From positions 1 through 64,000 of the forward strand of contig JAUWKI010000003.1 in assembly GCA_030614255.1 (NCBI GenBank): 64,000 nt of DNA, given 5' to 3'. This DNA is from Actinomycetes bacterium (GTDB taxonomy: Bacteria > Actinomycetota > Aquicultoria > UBA3085 > Oleimmundimicrobiaceae). This document shows positions 52,190 to 62,442 of this stretch, piece by piece. The notes below the pieces were generated by a model. It had not been told where the DNA came from. It saw nothing but the letters and a program-made list of their open reading frames with translations, and did not search any database. Position numbers and translations under genes: made by a program. How positions within the stretch are numbered: position 1 is the first letter of the stretch; the number at the start of each line of letters is the position of its first letter.

Positions 52190-54504
52190 AGGAGAAGGGC
52201 TTCCCGCCCATTTTCTGGCTCTCACTCTTATATATCCTCGGTCTTATTGTAAGCAGTTTTATCGATTTTCAAATTACCTATTTATTATTTGCTCTTATTG
52301 TGACTCTTCTATTTCTTTTCTTTGTTAACTCAAAGTCCTCAAAACTTGGGAAAGCGTCTGTTCTTCTTTTATTCTTGCTGCTCGGAGTGTTTTTAATTAC
52401 GTTGAATAAAAATAGTGTTGAAAGAAGCTTGCTCTCTCAGTTTGCCAAGGAACAGAAGACCATTGCTGTCAAGGGAGTTGTGGTCGGCAATTTAGTAAAG
52501 AAGGGCGAAAAAGTTGTCTTTGATTTGAAAGTAAACGAGGTCAGCGATGAAGAAGATGTTTATTTTATATCCGAAAAGACAAGGATAAGTGTTCAAAGAG
52601 GATACGATATTAAACTTAAACCGGGGCAATGTGTATCTATTGAAGGCACTCCTTATGTTCCTACCAGCATGGATTCATTTAATTACAAAGAGTATCTACT
52701 GAGAAAAAGAATAGCAACCCTATTTTCTGTATATCCAAAAAGTGTAGAGATTTGCGGCGAGAAGAAAACCTTTATTATCGAGTTACGCGAAAAGCTTAAA
52801 ACCCAAACCGAGATGGCTCTTAATTCTGAACAATCAGCACTTTTAAACGGAGTTTTACTAGGCGACCGTTCTCAAATTTCGGATATTACAAGAGAGGATT
52901 TTGCCAAAGCGGGAATAGCTCATCTTTTGGCGGTTTCAGGGTTGCACGTGGGAATCATTGCGGGAATTGTGTTCTTTCTTTTTGGCCGGGTGTCTCTTCC
53001 CATAAGAACAACTCTGGCAATTATATCTATTCTCTTTTACGCATTTTTAGTCGGCAACCAACCCTCTGTTCTTAGGGCCTCGACAATGCTTATAATTGGC
53101 TATTTCGGCTGGTTGCTTGCCAGAGAGAAGGACATCTTATCGGCGATTTCTGCTGCCGCGTTGATTTTATTGGTCTATGATCCCTTTATGATTTACAATG
53201 TCGGATTTCAATTATCTTTCTTAGCGACTCTTGGAATAATCTTTATAGCTCCCATCATCCAGTCTGTTTTAAGCTCTCCATTTAAAAAATTAAATATGGC
53301 TATTTCCGTAACGTTAGGTGCGCAATTGGGGATAGTTCCAATTTTAATCTACTATTTTCAGCGTTTGTCCTTGATGACAGTAGTTTCCAATTTAGTTGTC
53401 ACGCCTTTGCTTGCTCCGGTTCTTTTTGCCGGGATGATTGCCTCGTTTGTCGGATCTTTTTCTCAATGCTTTGCGGCTCCGTTTTACAAACTGACCGGAT
53501 TTTTTCTCGACCTCTTAAGGGGCGCTGCCGGGTTTTTCGCCTCTGCTCCTGGTGGGAGTATCAATTTTGCTCGCCCACCTCTCGTAGCTATCTTCGGATA
53601 TTATGCGGCACTTTGTGGTGGCTTATTTTGTGTAAAGCGTAAGAAGTTTTCGCTGAATTTGAAGTGGCTTGTGATTCTATTCCTCGTTCTTTTTTCGACT
53701 GTTGTTTGGTTTCAGGTGGGGGCAAGCTCTCTTCCCAAGGACTTTTCCGTCAGTTTTTTGGACGTAGGACAGGGAGATGCCATCTTGATTAGAACGCCAG
53801 AAGGGGAAACGATATTGATTGACGGAGGAGAAGCATATAATCGTTTGAATGATTGTCTGCTACAACTTGGTGTTAGGAAAATTGATTTGCTTGTGTTGAC
53901 TCATCCCCACGCCGATCATGTTGGAGGATTGGCAAAGATTTTTGGTGATTATAATGTGGGGATGGTTCTAGATGGTGGACAACCCCACGCTTCTTCGCTA
54001 TATCTGAATTTTCTTTCCATGATAGAGGAGACGAATACTTCTTATAAGCTGGCCCGGGCCGGACAAAAATTTTTAATCGGGGACGAGCTCGAAATTTTTG
54101 TTCTTCATCCCGGAAAAGAGTTCATAAAGGGGACAGATTCGGATTTGAATAACAACTCGGTTGTCATGAAGTTAGAGCATGGCGATATATCCTTCTTGTT
54201 TACCGGCGATGTGGAAGAGGAAGCAGAAAGGGAGATTCTTTTAGGTGGAGGAAATTTGACTAGCGATATTTTAAAAGTTCCTCATCACGGAAGTTCAAGT
54301 GGCTGTTATTTAAAGTTTCTCGAAAACGTAAATCCAAAAGTGGCGGTGATATCAGCGGGTGAGAATAATCGATATGGTCATCCGGCAAGTTCAACCTTGA
54401 ACAAACTTAAACAACTCGGCGTAGAAATTTACAGAACGGATAAGAACGGAACTGTGACTATAACATCTGACGAAAATAAACTTTGGGTGGGGACAGAGAA
54501 GTAA
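52186..54504 (+). CDS. comEC: Competence protein ComEC/Rec2
   Basis: GVLLGDRSQI, HLLAVSGLHVGI, C-terminal metallo-beta-lactamase VGQGDAILI / LTHPHADHVGG. Confidence 0.95.
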   Translation: MKEKGFPPIFWLSLLYILGLIVSSFIDFQITYLLFALIVTLLFLFFVNSKSSKLGKASVLLLFLLLGVFLITLNKNSVERSLLSQFAKEQKTIAVKGVVVGNLVKKGEKVVFDLKVNEVSDEEDVYFISEKTRISVQRGYDIKLKPGQCVSIEGTPYVPTSMDSFNYKEYLLRKRIATLFSVYPKSVEICGEKKTFIIELREKLKTQTEMALNSEQSALLNGVLLGDRSQISDITREDFAKAGIAHLLAVSGLHVGIIAGIVFFLFGRVSLPIRTTLAIISILFYAFLVGNQPSVLRASTMLIIGYFGWLLAREKDILSAISAAALILLVYDPFMIYNVGFQLSFLATLGIIFIAPIIQSVLSSPFKKLNMAISVTLGAQLGIVPILIYYFQRLSLMTVVSNLVVTPLLAPVLFAGMIASFVGSFSQCFAAPFYKLTGFFLDLLRGAAGFFASAPGGSINFARPPLVAIFGYYAALCGGLFCVKRKKFSLNLKWLVILFLVLFSTVVWFQVGASSLPKDFSVSFLDVGQGDAILIRTPEGETILIDGGEAYNRLNDCLLQLGVRKIDLLVLTHPHADHVGGLAKIFGDYNVGMVLDGGQPHASSLYLNFLSMIEETNTSYKLARAGQKFLIGDELEIFVLHPGKEFIKGTDSDLNNNSVVMKLEHGDISFLFTGDVEEEAEREILLGGGNLTSDILKVPHHGSSSGCYLKFLENVNPKVAVISAGENNRYGHPASSTLNKLKQLGVEIYRTDKNGTVTITSDENKLWVGTEK

Positions 54505-54559
54505 GTAAGCTGCCAGTCTCCAGCTTAATTGTTAATTAATTATGCAAAACTAAAAAGAA

Positions 54560-54603
54560 GTCATTGCGAGCCCTGCAGTATTTTTGCAGAGCATGGCAAT
54601 CTC
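54560..54603. repeat. gtcattgcgag...ggcaatctc-type interspersed repeat
   Basis: gtcattgcgagccctgcagtatttttgcagagcatggcaatctc. Confidence 0.75.
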
Positions 54604-54651
54604 GTTTTCAATTATAATAATTGCTCTTTTATTTATTCAATTATATTTTTT

Positions 54652-54849
54652 GTAGGTTGCTCTAATGTTCTGGTTTGCCTTCCTATTCATTTGACTCTTA
54701 CAGTACGAAATTGCTATTTGTCCTAAAGGGCACGCAATTCCTGCCTGCCCTGCCTGCCGGTAGGCAGGGCGGTGTAGGCACGGTGCCGCAACTGTTCGAG
54801 TCTCATTCACTTAACGGTCGGCTGCACAGTCACCTTACGAGCAACCTAC
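54652..54849. repeat. Dispersed MITE-like element (family C), best-preserved ends
   Basis: Perfect 11-bp terminal inverted repeats GTAGGTTGCTC / GAGCAACCTAC; internal GCCCTGCCTGCCGGTAGGCAGGGC. Confidence 0.8.
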
Positions 54850-54957
54850 CTGGGTTTAAACGATAAAGATAATCTTATTCTATCAAACAATTTTTTAAAG
54901 TTAAGATTTGATATATTATTAAAACAGTTATTTGTGAACTTAATTTAAGGAGAATTA

Positions 54958-55926
54958 TTGAAAAAAGAGAACACTAAATCATTAAAACCGGTTTATATAA
55001 TCTACGGAAAAGAAAAACTGCTTCTTGAGGAAGCGGTGGGCAGACTTAAAAAAAAGCTTTCCAATGTTGTGGATCTAACCCTAAATTACGAAGAATTCAG
55101 GGGAGCGGAAACGAGCGTTGATATTATTTTGGGAGCTGCGAATACGCCCCCTTTTCTTTCAGATAAGCGGCTTATAGTCGTCAAGGAGGCAGATAAATTA
55201 AAGGCCTCAGACGAGCTCATAAATTATCTCGAAAAACCACCTCCCTTTACTCATCTTATTTTGATGGCGGCTAAAATCGATAAAAGAAGCAGACTTTTTA
55301 AGACTGCGAAGAAAGAAGGTTACGATTACGAATTCAAGTCACCAAATCGAAGAGAGATGCCAGGGTGGATAGGGGAGAGGTTCTTGAAAAAGGGGAAGAA
55401 GATTAGTAGGGATGCAGTTAATTATCTTTGCCTAAATCTTGATAACGATTTAATGAGAATGCAAAGCGAAATTGAAAAAATATGTCTCTATCACGAGAAC
55501 AGGAAGGAGCTCAATCTAGACGACATTCGACCTTTGATAAAAAAATCTTCAGAAAGCTCGATATTTGAGCTTGTTGATTTAATTGGTAAACGTCAAGAAG
55601 GTAAGGCTCTTGATGTCTTAAATAACCTGATACAGAGTGGGGAAAAGTTGCCTTTTATATTTCATATGATGCTTCGGCAGTTTCGGTTACTCCTTAAAAC
55701 CAAGGTTCTTCTGGAAGTTAGAAAGATTCCACATTCAAAGCTAATTCAAGAACTAAACTTGCACCCCTTTGTGGTTAGCAATTATCGAGAACAAAGCAGA
55801 AATTTCACCATCGAGCAACTTAAGAAGGCGCATAAATTGTTTTTAGAAGCCGAGGTTGATTTAAAAACGGGCAAGAAGGAACCGCGATTAATATTAGAGA
55901 CTTTGATTGCGAAGGCTTTAGATTAA
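54958..55926 (+). CDS. holA: DNA polymerase III subunit delta
   Basis: YIIYGKEKLLLEEAV; architecture and position upstream of rpsT; TTG start. Confidence 0.9.
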   Translation: MKKENTKSLKPVYIIYGKEKLLLEEAVGRLKKKLSNVVDLTLNYEEFRGAETSVDIILGAANTPPFLSDKRLIVVKEADKLKASDELINYLEKPPPFTHLILMAAKIDKRSRLFKTAKKEGYDYEFKSPNRREMPGWIGERFLKKGKKISRDAVNYLCLNLDNDLMRMQSEIEKICLYHENRKELNLDDIRPLIKKSSESSIFELVDLIGKRQEGKALDVLNNLIQSGEKLPFIFHMMLRQFRLLLKTKVLLEVRKIPHSKLIQELNLHPFVVSNYREQSRNFTIEQLKKAHKLFLEAEVDLKTGKKEPRLILETLIAKALD

Positions 55927-56025
55927 ACCTTAAGAAATAAGGGTCTTAATAAAACCCAAGCTCAATTGAATAGTTTTTTGTCAGTTCGATAATTAACTGC
56001 ACCATAACTGCGTATTTTTTTAAAT

Positions 56026-56565
56026 CTAGTTCTTCTTTTTTGTAGCAGTCTTAGCCGTGTTTTTCTTTGTTGTGGATGCTTTAGATGCGGTCTTCTTTGT
56101 TGTCGTTTTTTTAGCAGCTGCTTTAGTTGCAGGTTTCTTTGTCTTTGTTGATTTGGTGGAAATTTTGGCTGCTGTTTTTGTGGTAGCTTTCTTCGCCTTT
56201 GTCGATTTGGCCGGAGTTTTGGTGGCTGTTTTTAGGGTTTTTGGTTTTTCGACCGTTTCGGAAACAACTTCAGGTGTCTTTTCAACTTTCTTCGCCGGTT
56301 TCTCTACCATAACACTCAGTCTTTTTACGAATTTTGCTTTTTTGTTGGCTGCGTTATTTTTGTGTATTATCTTTTTTGAAGCAGCTTTGTCCAAAGCCCT
56401 TATAACGGTACTTAAAATATTTGATGCCTTTTCTTTATCGCCCTCTTTAGTGGCTTTGTTGAATGTTAAACTTAACGTCTTTAGTTCAGATTTTATGCTT
56501 TTGTTTTTAAGACGCCTTACCTCAGATTGTTTTGCTCTCTTAATTTGCGATTTAATATTTGCCAA
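56026..56565 (-). CDS. rpsT: 30S ribosomal protein S20 with ~90-aa Lys/Thr/Ala-rich C-terminal tail
   Basis: MANIKSQIKRAKQSEVRRLKNKSIKSELKT core; tail KTATKTPAKSTKAKKATTKTAAKISTKSTKTKKPATKAAAKKTTTKK. Confidence 0.95.
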   Translation of the reverse strand: MANIKSQIKRAKQSEVRRLKNKSIKSELKTLSLTFNKATKEGDKEKASNILSTVIRALDKAASKKIIHKNNAANKKAKFVKRLSVMVEKPAKKVEKTPEVVSETVEKPKTLKTATKTPAKSTKAKKATTKTAAKISTKSTKTKKPATKAAAKKTTTKKTASKASTTKKNTAKTATKKKN

Positions 56566-56684
56566 AAGTTTTTCCTCCTATATATTTAAAAACAGTGGGA
56601 AGTATATCATATCATCCATGCTTCGACAAGATAATCAAAGGATGTGATATAATACTTTGATTATTAGAAGGAGTCAATTTAAGT

Positions 56685-58331
56685 ATGGAATCTTTCGATG
56701 AAGTAAGCGCCGAAGAGGCGGTAATATCTTCACCAATCTTACCCGAGGATAAAAAATCGGTTCAGACATCTTTCTTAGCCAAGGCAACGTTAATTGTTAT
56801 GATAGCGACTTTGGGTAGTCGTATGTTTGGCTTTTTGCGAGAAGTGGTCATGGCTGCCTATTTTGGAAACGGAATGGCCGCAGATGCTTACAGGGTGGCT
56901 TATGCAATTCCAAATCTACTATTGCAACTTTTTGGGAGCGCAGCCATTGGTTCTGCTTTTATCCCGGTAATTACGAAGTATCTGACCGATAAAGACGATG
57001 AAGGTGTCAATGTGGTCGCGAGTAGTGTGATAAATCTTCTGACTTTGATTTTTGCTTTTTTTATGATAATTTGTTTTGTTTTTGCTCCACAAATAAGTAA
57101 ATTAATAGCTCCCGGGTTTGTAAGTGATGCTGCCAAGTTTAACCTAACCGTGCAAATGACCCGCATAATGACTCCCGCAATTCTTTTTTTGGGGATGTCG
57201 GGTTTTGTGATGGGAATGTTGCATTCGTATAATCACTTCACAGCTCCGGCTGTTGCTCCCGTGTTTTTCAACATTTTAATCGTCTCTTCGATTGTAATTT
57301 TGACACCTAATGTGGGCCCGATTAGTTTAGCAGTTGGTGTTACGTTAGGTGCGTTAGCTCAATTTCTGTTCCAAGTACCTTTTTTACGAAACAGGGGTTG
57401 GACCTACTCTTTTAAATTATCGTGGAATCATCCTGGCGTAAAACAGATTGCGGCGCTTGTCGTTCCCATTGTTTTCAGTTTGGCAAGTATCGAAATCAAC
57501 GTATTTATTGATACTCGTTTTACATCAATCTTAGAAGCCGGGAGCGTTGCAGCTATACATTATGCTCTTAGGGTTTGGAATTTGCCCATGGGGATATTTG
57601 CGATTGCCATTTCAACTGTGCTTTTTCCTATGTTTTCAAGACAAGCTGCTTTAAAGGATTTATCCGGCTTGAAAGATTCATTTTCCTTGGGGCTAAGGGT
57701 GGTTTTTTTGGTAATGATTCCTGCCTCTGTTGGCTTGATAGTTCTTGCAAACCCTATTATTAAATTACTTTTTGAAAGAGGAGCTTTTGGCATCGATGCA
57801 ACCTCAGTGACCGCTTACGCATTGGTTTTTTATTCTTTTGGACTTACATCGGCCGGGGCGTTGCATCTAGTAAACAGAGCTTTCTATTCTCTCAAGGATA
57901 CTCTGACCCCAACGATAGTCGCAGTTATTGCCATAACGGTTAATTATTTTTGTGATTGGGCTTTGGTTGGGCCTTTGAAGCATGGGGGGATAGCACTCTC
58001 AACATCGATTGTTATGACTTTTAACTTTTTGTGTCTGCTTATCATTATGAGGAAGCGAGTTGGTCAGATGGGCGGACGCAAAATAGTCATCACCCTTTTT
58101 AAAATTTGTTTAGCTTCCGCGGTGCTTGGTGCGGGAGCATTTTATAGCTGGAAGTTAATGGTTTCTCTAGTTGGAGAATCTGCGCTTGGACAAGCTCTCT
58201 CCGTCGGCACGGGAATAGGTGTTGGAATTTTCGCCTACCTTTTAACCGCGAAAGTTTTAAAACTTGAAGAAATTTCAATTTTTACAAATTTAATTCGAAA
58301 CAAATTTAAGAGAGGCAAGAAAACAAACTAA
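56685..58331 (+). CDS. murJ: Lipid II flippase MurJ
   Basis: GSRMFGFLREVVMAAYFG; polytopic MVF family. Confidence 0.95.
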   Translation: MESFDEVSAEEAVISSPILPEDKKSVQTSFLAKATLIVMIATLGSRMFGFLREVVMAAYFGNGMAADAYRVAYAIPNLLLQLFGSAAIGSAFIPVITKYLTDKDDEGVNVVASSVINLLTLIFAFFMIICFVFAPQISKLIAPGFVSDAAKFNLTVQMTRIMTPAILFLGMSGFVMGMLHSYNHFTAPAVAPVFFNILIVSSIVILTPNVGPISLAVGVTLGALAQFLFQVPFLRNRGWTYSFKLSWNHPGVKQIAALVVPIVFSLASIEINVFIDTRFTSILEAGSVAAIHYALRVWNLPMGIFAIAISTVLFPMFSRQAALKDLSGLKDSFSLGLRVVFLVMIPASVGLIVLANPIIKLLFERGAFGIDATSVTAYALVFYSFGLTSAGALHLVNRAFYSLKDTLTPTIVAVIAITVNYFCDWALVGPLKHGGIALSTSIVMTFNFLCLLIIMRKRVGQMGGRKIVITLFKICLASAVLGAGAFYSWKLMVSLVGESALGQALSVGTGIGVGIFAYLLTAKVLKLEEISIFTNLIRNKFKRGKKTN

Positions 58332-60146
58332 ATGGATATATTAGATCCTCGAAGGATTCGGAACTTTTCAATAATTGCTCATATTGACCACGGAAAATCA
58401 ACTCTTGCAGATCGTTTGCTTGAGATTACTCACACCATTTCTGAGCGAGAGATGAAAGAGCAGGTTTTAGACCGCATGGATTTAGAGCGCGAGCGCGGCA
58501 TAACCATAAAAGCTCAGGCTGTAAGGATTTCCTATAAAGCCAAAGACGGGGAAAAGTACATTTTAAACTTGATTGATACACCTGGGCACGTAGACTTCAC
58601 GTACGAGGTCTCTAGAAGTCTTGCCGCATGCGAGGGAGCACTTTTGGTCGTTGATGCTTCCCAGGGGGTTGAGGCGCAAACTATAGCAAATACCCATCTT
58701 GCTTTAGACAATAATTTGGAGATAGTTCCCGTTCTTAACAAGATCGACCTACCCAGCGCTGAACCCGAAAGAGTTAAACACGAAATTGAAGAGAGTTTGG
58801 GAATTGATACATCTAATGCTCTCATGGTGAGTGCCAAAACAGGAGAAGGCATTGATGAGGTTCTAGAGGGCATAATTGAAATGATTCCCGCTCCCGACGG
58901 GGGTGCGGAGGCCCCTTTAAAAGCACTCATCTTTGACTCAATTTATGATTCCTACAGGGGTGTAATTATTTTTGTTAGAATTTTTGATGGAAAGATTGAA
59001 CCCGGTATGAAAATTAAAATGATGGCAACGGGAAAAGTTGCGGAAGTTGAAGACGTGGGGGTGTTTCGCCCCAACATGATGAGCGTTCCCAAGTTGTCCG
59101 TTGGTGAAGTGGGTTATGTCATAGCCGGAATTAAAAATGTGAAGGAAACAAAGGTAGGAGACACTATTACTGAGGAAAAGCGGTCCACAAGTAAACCGCT
59201 TGCCGGATATCGAGAAGCAAAGCCGGTGGTCTTTTGTGGGCTCTATCCGCTAGATGGTGGTGAGTATGAAACCTTGAGGGATGCGCTTGACAAACTTAAG
59301 TTAAATGATCCTTCCTTCGTTTATGAGCCGGAAACTTCAAGAGCTCTCGGGTTTGGTTTCCGATGCGGTTTTTTGGGTCTTTTGCATATGGAGATAGTGA
59401 AAGAGCGTTTAGAAAGAGAGTATAAACTCGATCTACTCGCGACTGCTCCTAACGTTGCATACAGTGTGGTGAGGGTCGGTAAGGCAGCGGAATTTATCAG
59501 TAACCCGGCAGATCTTCCCTCTCCTGGTGAAATAGAGAAAATTGAGGAACCCTACGTCTCGATTTCAATTCTGCTTCCTCCGGAATTTGTTGGAGGAATT
59601 ATGGACCTATGTCAGGATAGGCGCGGTGAATTCAAGGATATGCAGTATCTTAGCGTTAACAGAGTTCAACTTCACTATCACTTGCCTTTAAGCGAAATGA
59701 TGTATGGTTTTTATGACTCTTTAAAGTCTCGCACCAGGGGCTATGGCTCGATGGATTATGAGCACATTGGTTACAAAGAATCGGATTTAGTCAGATTGGA
59801 CATACTGCTTGCCGGAGAACCAATAGATGCTCTCTCTTTTATAGTTCACAAAGACTCCGCGTATTTTCGGGGCAGGGAGCTTGTTAAAAAATTGAGGGAG
59901 ATAATCCCACGTCAATTTTATGATGTCCCGATACAAGCGGCCATAGGAAACAAAATACTGGCTCGTGAAACCATAAAAGCTAAACGCAAGGATGTTTTGG
60001 CTAAATGCTATGGAGGAGACATTACTCGCAAAAGGAAGCTCCTTGAAAGACAAAAGGTGGGCAAAAAGAGGATGAAGAGTTTGGGCAAGGTTGAGGTTCC
60101 ACGAGAAGCCTTTTTGGCAGTTCTAAAGGTAGATAAAGAGAAATAG
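58332..60146 (+). CDS. lepA: Elongation factor 4 (LepA)
   Basis: [24 protein letters not shown]-terminal LepA domain. Confidence 0.97.
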   Translation: MDILDPRRIRNFSIIAHIDHGKSTLADRLLEITHTISEREMKEQVLDRMDLERERGITIKAQAVRISYKAKDGEKYILNLIDTPGHVDFTYEVSRSLAACEGALLVVDASQGVEAQTIANTHLALDNNLEIVPVLNKIDLPSAEPERVKHEIEESLGIDTSNALMVSAKTGEGIDEVLEGIIEMIPAPDGGAEAPLKALIFDSIYDSYRGVIIFVRIFDGKIEPGMKIKMMATGKVAEVEDVGVFRPNMMSVPKLSVGEVGYVIAGIKNVKETKVGDTITEEKRSTSKPLAGYREAKPVVFCGLYPLDGGEYETLRDALDKLKLNDPSFVYEPETSRALGFGFRCGFLGLLHMEIVKERLEREYKLDLLATAPNVAYSVVRVGKAAEFISNPADLPSPGEIEKIEEPYVSISILLPPEFVGGIMDLCQDRRGEFKDMQYLSVNRVQLHYHLPLSEMMYGFYDSLKSRTRGYGSMDYEHIGYKESDLVRLDILLAGEPIDALSFIVHKDSAYFRGRELVKKLREIIPRQFYDVPIQAAIGNKILARETIKAKRKDVLAKCYGGDITRKRKLLERQKVGKKRMKSLGKVEVPREAFLAVLKVDKEK

Positions 60147-60163
60147 GAATTAAGGTTGGATTT

Positions 60164-61333
60164 ATGGTGCTAAATAAGCCCCTTGGTTTATACATACATA
60201 TTCCTTTTTGTAAGCAAAGGTGCAGCTACTGCGATTTTAATTCGCACTCGGGTCTTGAAGATTTATATGACCAATATATTAAGTCTATTTGCGTGGAAAT
60301 TGAAAAATCTGTTCAAGAACAGACAACTTTCAGCGAGGTTGTTTCGATTTATTTTGGTGGTGGCACTCCTTCTATTTTGCCCACACATTGTCTTGAGAAA
60401 ATTCTTACGACCTGTTCTTCATTATTTCGCGTTTCAGAAAGGGCCGAGATAACTATCGAGGCAAATCCTGAAACGATAACGCGGGAGAAATTGAAAAAAT
60501 TAAAGACCGCGGGGTTCAATCGCCTGAGCATCGGGGCACAGTCCTTTGACGATGAATTGTTAAAAATTTTAGGTAGAAAACATTCTTCAAAAGAGGTTAA
60601 TAAGTGTTATTCGTATGCCAGAGAAGTTGGTTTCGATAACATTAATTTGGATTTAATCTTTGGAATTCCCGAGCAAACCATAGGTTGCTGGAACGACACG
60701 CTGGAAAAAACAGTTGGGCTTGGTCCCGACCATATTTCTGCTTACGGTCTTGAGGTTCATCAAGAAACCGTATTGTGCAAGCAGATAGATGATGGTTTGT
60801 TTAAGGTATCTGAAGAAGATATTCAAGCCGATATGTATCTTAACTGCATTACATTTTTAAGTGATAAAAGAATGATTCAGTATGAACTGTCGAACTTTGC
60901 TAAGCCTGGCAAAGAATGCAAACATAATCTGTTATATTGGAGAAACGAAAATTACCTTGGCTTTGGTGCCGGGGCTCATTCTCATATCGATAATCTACGA
61001 TTTAAGAATGCAGATAATCCAATTAGCTACATTAAAAAACTAAAAACCGGTCAAGATGTTTCGGAAAAATATGAAGAATTATCAGATAGTATTGCTTTAA
61101 GCGAAACTATCTTTTTGAATCTGAGACTTATAGACGGCATTAACTTAGAAGAATTTGAGGCAAAATTTGGTTTTAAATTGCACGATGTTTATTCAAGACA
61201 GATAGACGACTTGGTAAAAAAAGAACTTCTTGTTTACCACCCGCCATCGGGGGCAGGCGGAGAAAACCTTAGATTAACAAAGAAAGGCCTACTTTTGGCC
61301 AACCAAGTTTTTGCCGAGTTTATACCTGATTGA
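60164..61333 (+). CDS. hemW: Radical SAM coproporphyrinogen III oxidase-like protein HemW
   Basis: GLYIHIPFCKQRCSYCDF; YFGGGTPSIL; RLSIGAQSFDD. Confidence 0.95.
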   Translation: MVLNKPLGLYIHIPFCKQRCSYCDFNSHSGLEDLYDQYIKSICVEIEKSVQEQTTFSEVVSIYFGGGTPSILPTHCLEKILTTCSSLFRVSERAEITIEANPETITREKLKKLKTAGFNRLSIGAQSFDDELLKILGRKHSSKEVNKCYSYAREVGFDNINLDLIFGIPEQTIGCWNDTLEKTVGLGPDHISAYGLEVHQETVLCKQIDDGLFKVSEEDIQADMYLNCITFLSDKRMIQYELSNFAKPGKECKHNLLYWRNENYLGFGAGAHSHIDNLRFKNADNPISYIKKLKTGQDVSEKYEELSDSIALSETIFLNLRLIDGINLEEFEAKFGFKLHDVYSRQIDDLVKKELLVYHPPSGAGGENLRLTKKGLLLANQVFAEFIPD

Positions 61334-61367
61334 CATACCGAATTTAGGGTGATACGTTAATAAAATG

Positions 61368-61394
61368 TTAGCAGTCTATTAAGGAGAGTGCTAA
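61368..61394 (+). promoter_or_regulatory. CIRCE element (HrcA operator)
   Basis: TTAGCAGTC-N9-GAGTGCTAA, one mismatch to consensus TTAGCACTC-N9-GAGTGCTAA, 1 nt before the hrcA GTG. Confidence 0.93.
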
Positions 61395-61395
61395 A

Positions 61396-62433
61396 GTGCG
61401 AGCTCTTGATAGTCGTAAGGAATTTATTTTAAAAACTGTTGTTGAGGATTACATTGAGTACGCGGAACCCGTTGGCTCACAACGGATTGTTGAAGACTAT
61501 GGTTTAAAAGTTAGTTCCGCTACTGTTCGCAACGAGCTTGCTTTCTTAGAAAAAGCGGGCTACTTGTTGCAGCCGCACACGTCGGCCGGGCGAATTCCCA
61601 CGGACAATGGATACCGATATTATGTAGACGAGTTGTTTGAAAAAAACAAAGATTTTACTTTTTCTGATGAAAAATCTGTTTTTAAAATTTTCTCCGCATT
61701 AGACAATGAACTTGAGATGCTTATGCGTGAGGCCTCATGTTTATTATCGAAACTTACCAACTATGCAGCTTTTGTTCTTGCCCCTTGCACAAAAGAAAAT
61801 TACTTAAAACATATAGACTTAGTGCTGATTCGTGCCCACACAGTTTTGGTAGTTCTGATAACAAATACCGGTCATGTTTCAAAAAGATTCATAGACTTCG
61901 ATTACGAGTTGTCCCAGAGCTCTCTTCATAGTTTGGAGATTTTGCTCAATGAAAGACTTGCCAATCTGGGAGCAAGAGAGATTGCTACGGTCGGGCAAAG
62001 CTTAATTGAATTTTCACCCGAGGTTCGAAATGTGGCCGGAAAGGTAATGGAACACATCTTAGGTTGTCTTGTCGGCGATGATTATGAACGGCTTTTTCTT
62101 AGAGGAACTTCGAATATAATGTTGCAACCGGAATTTCAAAATTCAAGAAAGTTCAAAATAATCTTGGAAATATTGGAACAAGGTGATATTATTGCAAACT
62201 TATATAGTGATATTCCAAAACCTGGTCTTGTATCAGTGAAGATAGGTCATGAAAACCTTAAGGAAGAAGTTAGTGAGTGTAGTCTAGTGGTTGGCGCTTA
62301 TGGCGCAAAGGGTCAAAATTTAGGCGCTTTAGGGGTTTTAGGCCCGACTCGTCTGGATTATTTTCGCGCGATATCGGTAGTAAGTGGTATTTCTAGAAGC
62401 TTAAGTTATTTTATCGAATCTTTATATGTTTAG
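61396..62433 (+). CDS. hrcA: Heat-inducible transcription repressor HrcA
   Basis: SSATVRNELAFLEKAGYLLQPHTSAGRIPTDNGYRYYVD. Confidence 0.96.
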   Translation: MRALDSRKEFILKTVVEDYIEYAEPVGSQRIVEDYGLKVSSATVRNELAFLEKAGYLLQPHTSAGRIPTDNGYRYYVDELFEKNKDFTFSDEKSVFKIFSALDNELEMLMREASCLLSKLTNYAAFVLAPCTKENYLKHIDLVLIRAHTVLVVLITNTGHVSKRFIDFDYELSQSSLHSLEILLNERLANLGAREIATVGQSLIEFSPEVRNVAGKVMEHILGCLVGDDYERLFLRGTSNIMLQPEFQNSRKFKIILEILEQGDIIANLYSDIPKPGLVSVKIGHENLKEEVSECSLVVGAYGAKGQNLGALGVLGPTRLDYFRAISVVSGISRSLSYFIESLYV

Positions 62434-62442
62434 GGGATGTTG

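Noticed and set aside
56057-56647. 196-aa plus-strand ORF opposite rpsT
   Set aside because: Hydrophobic V/F/A-rich translation is the reverse complement of the Lys/Ala/Thr-rich S20 tail.
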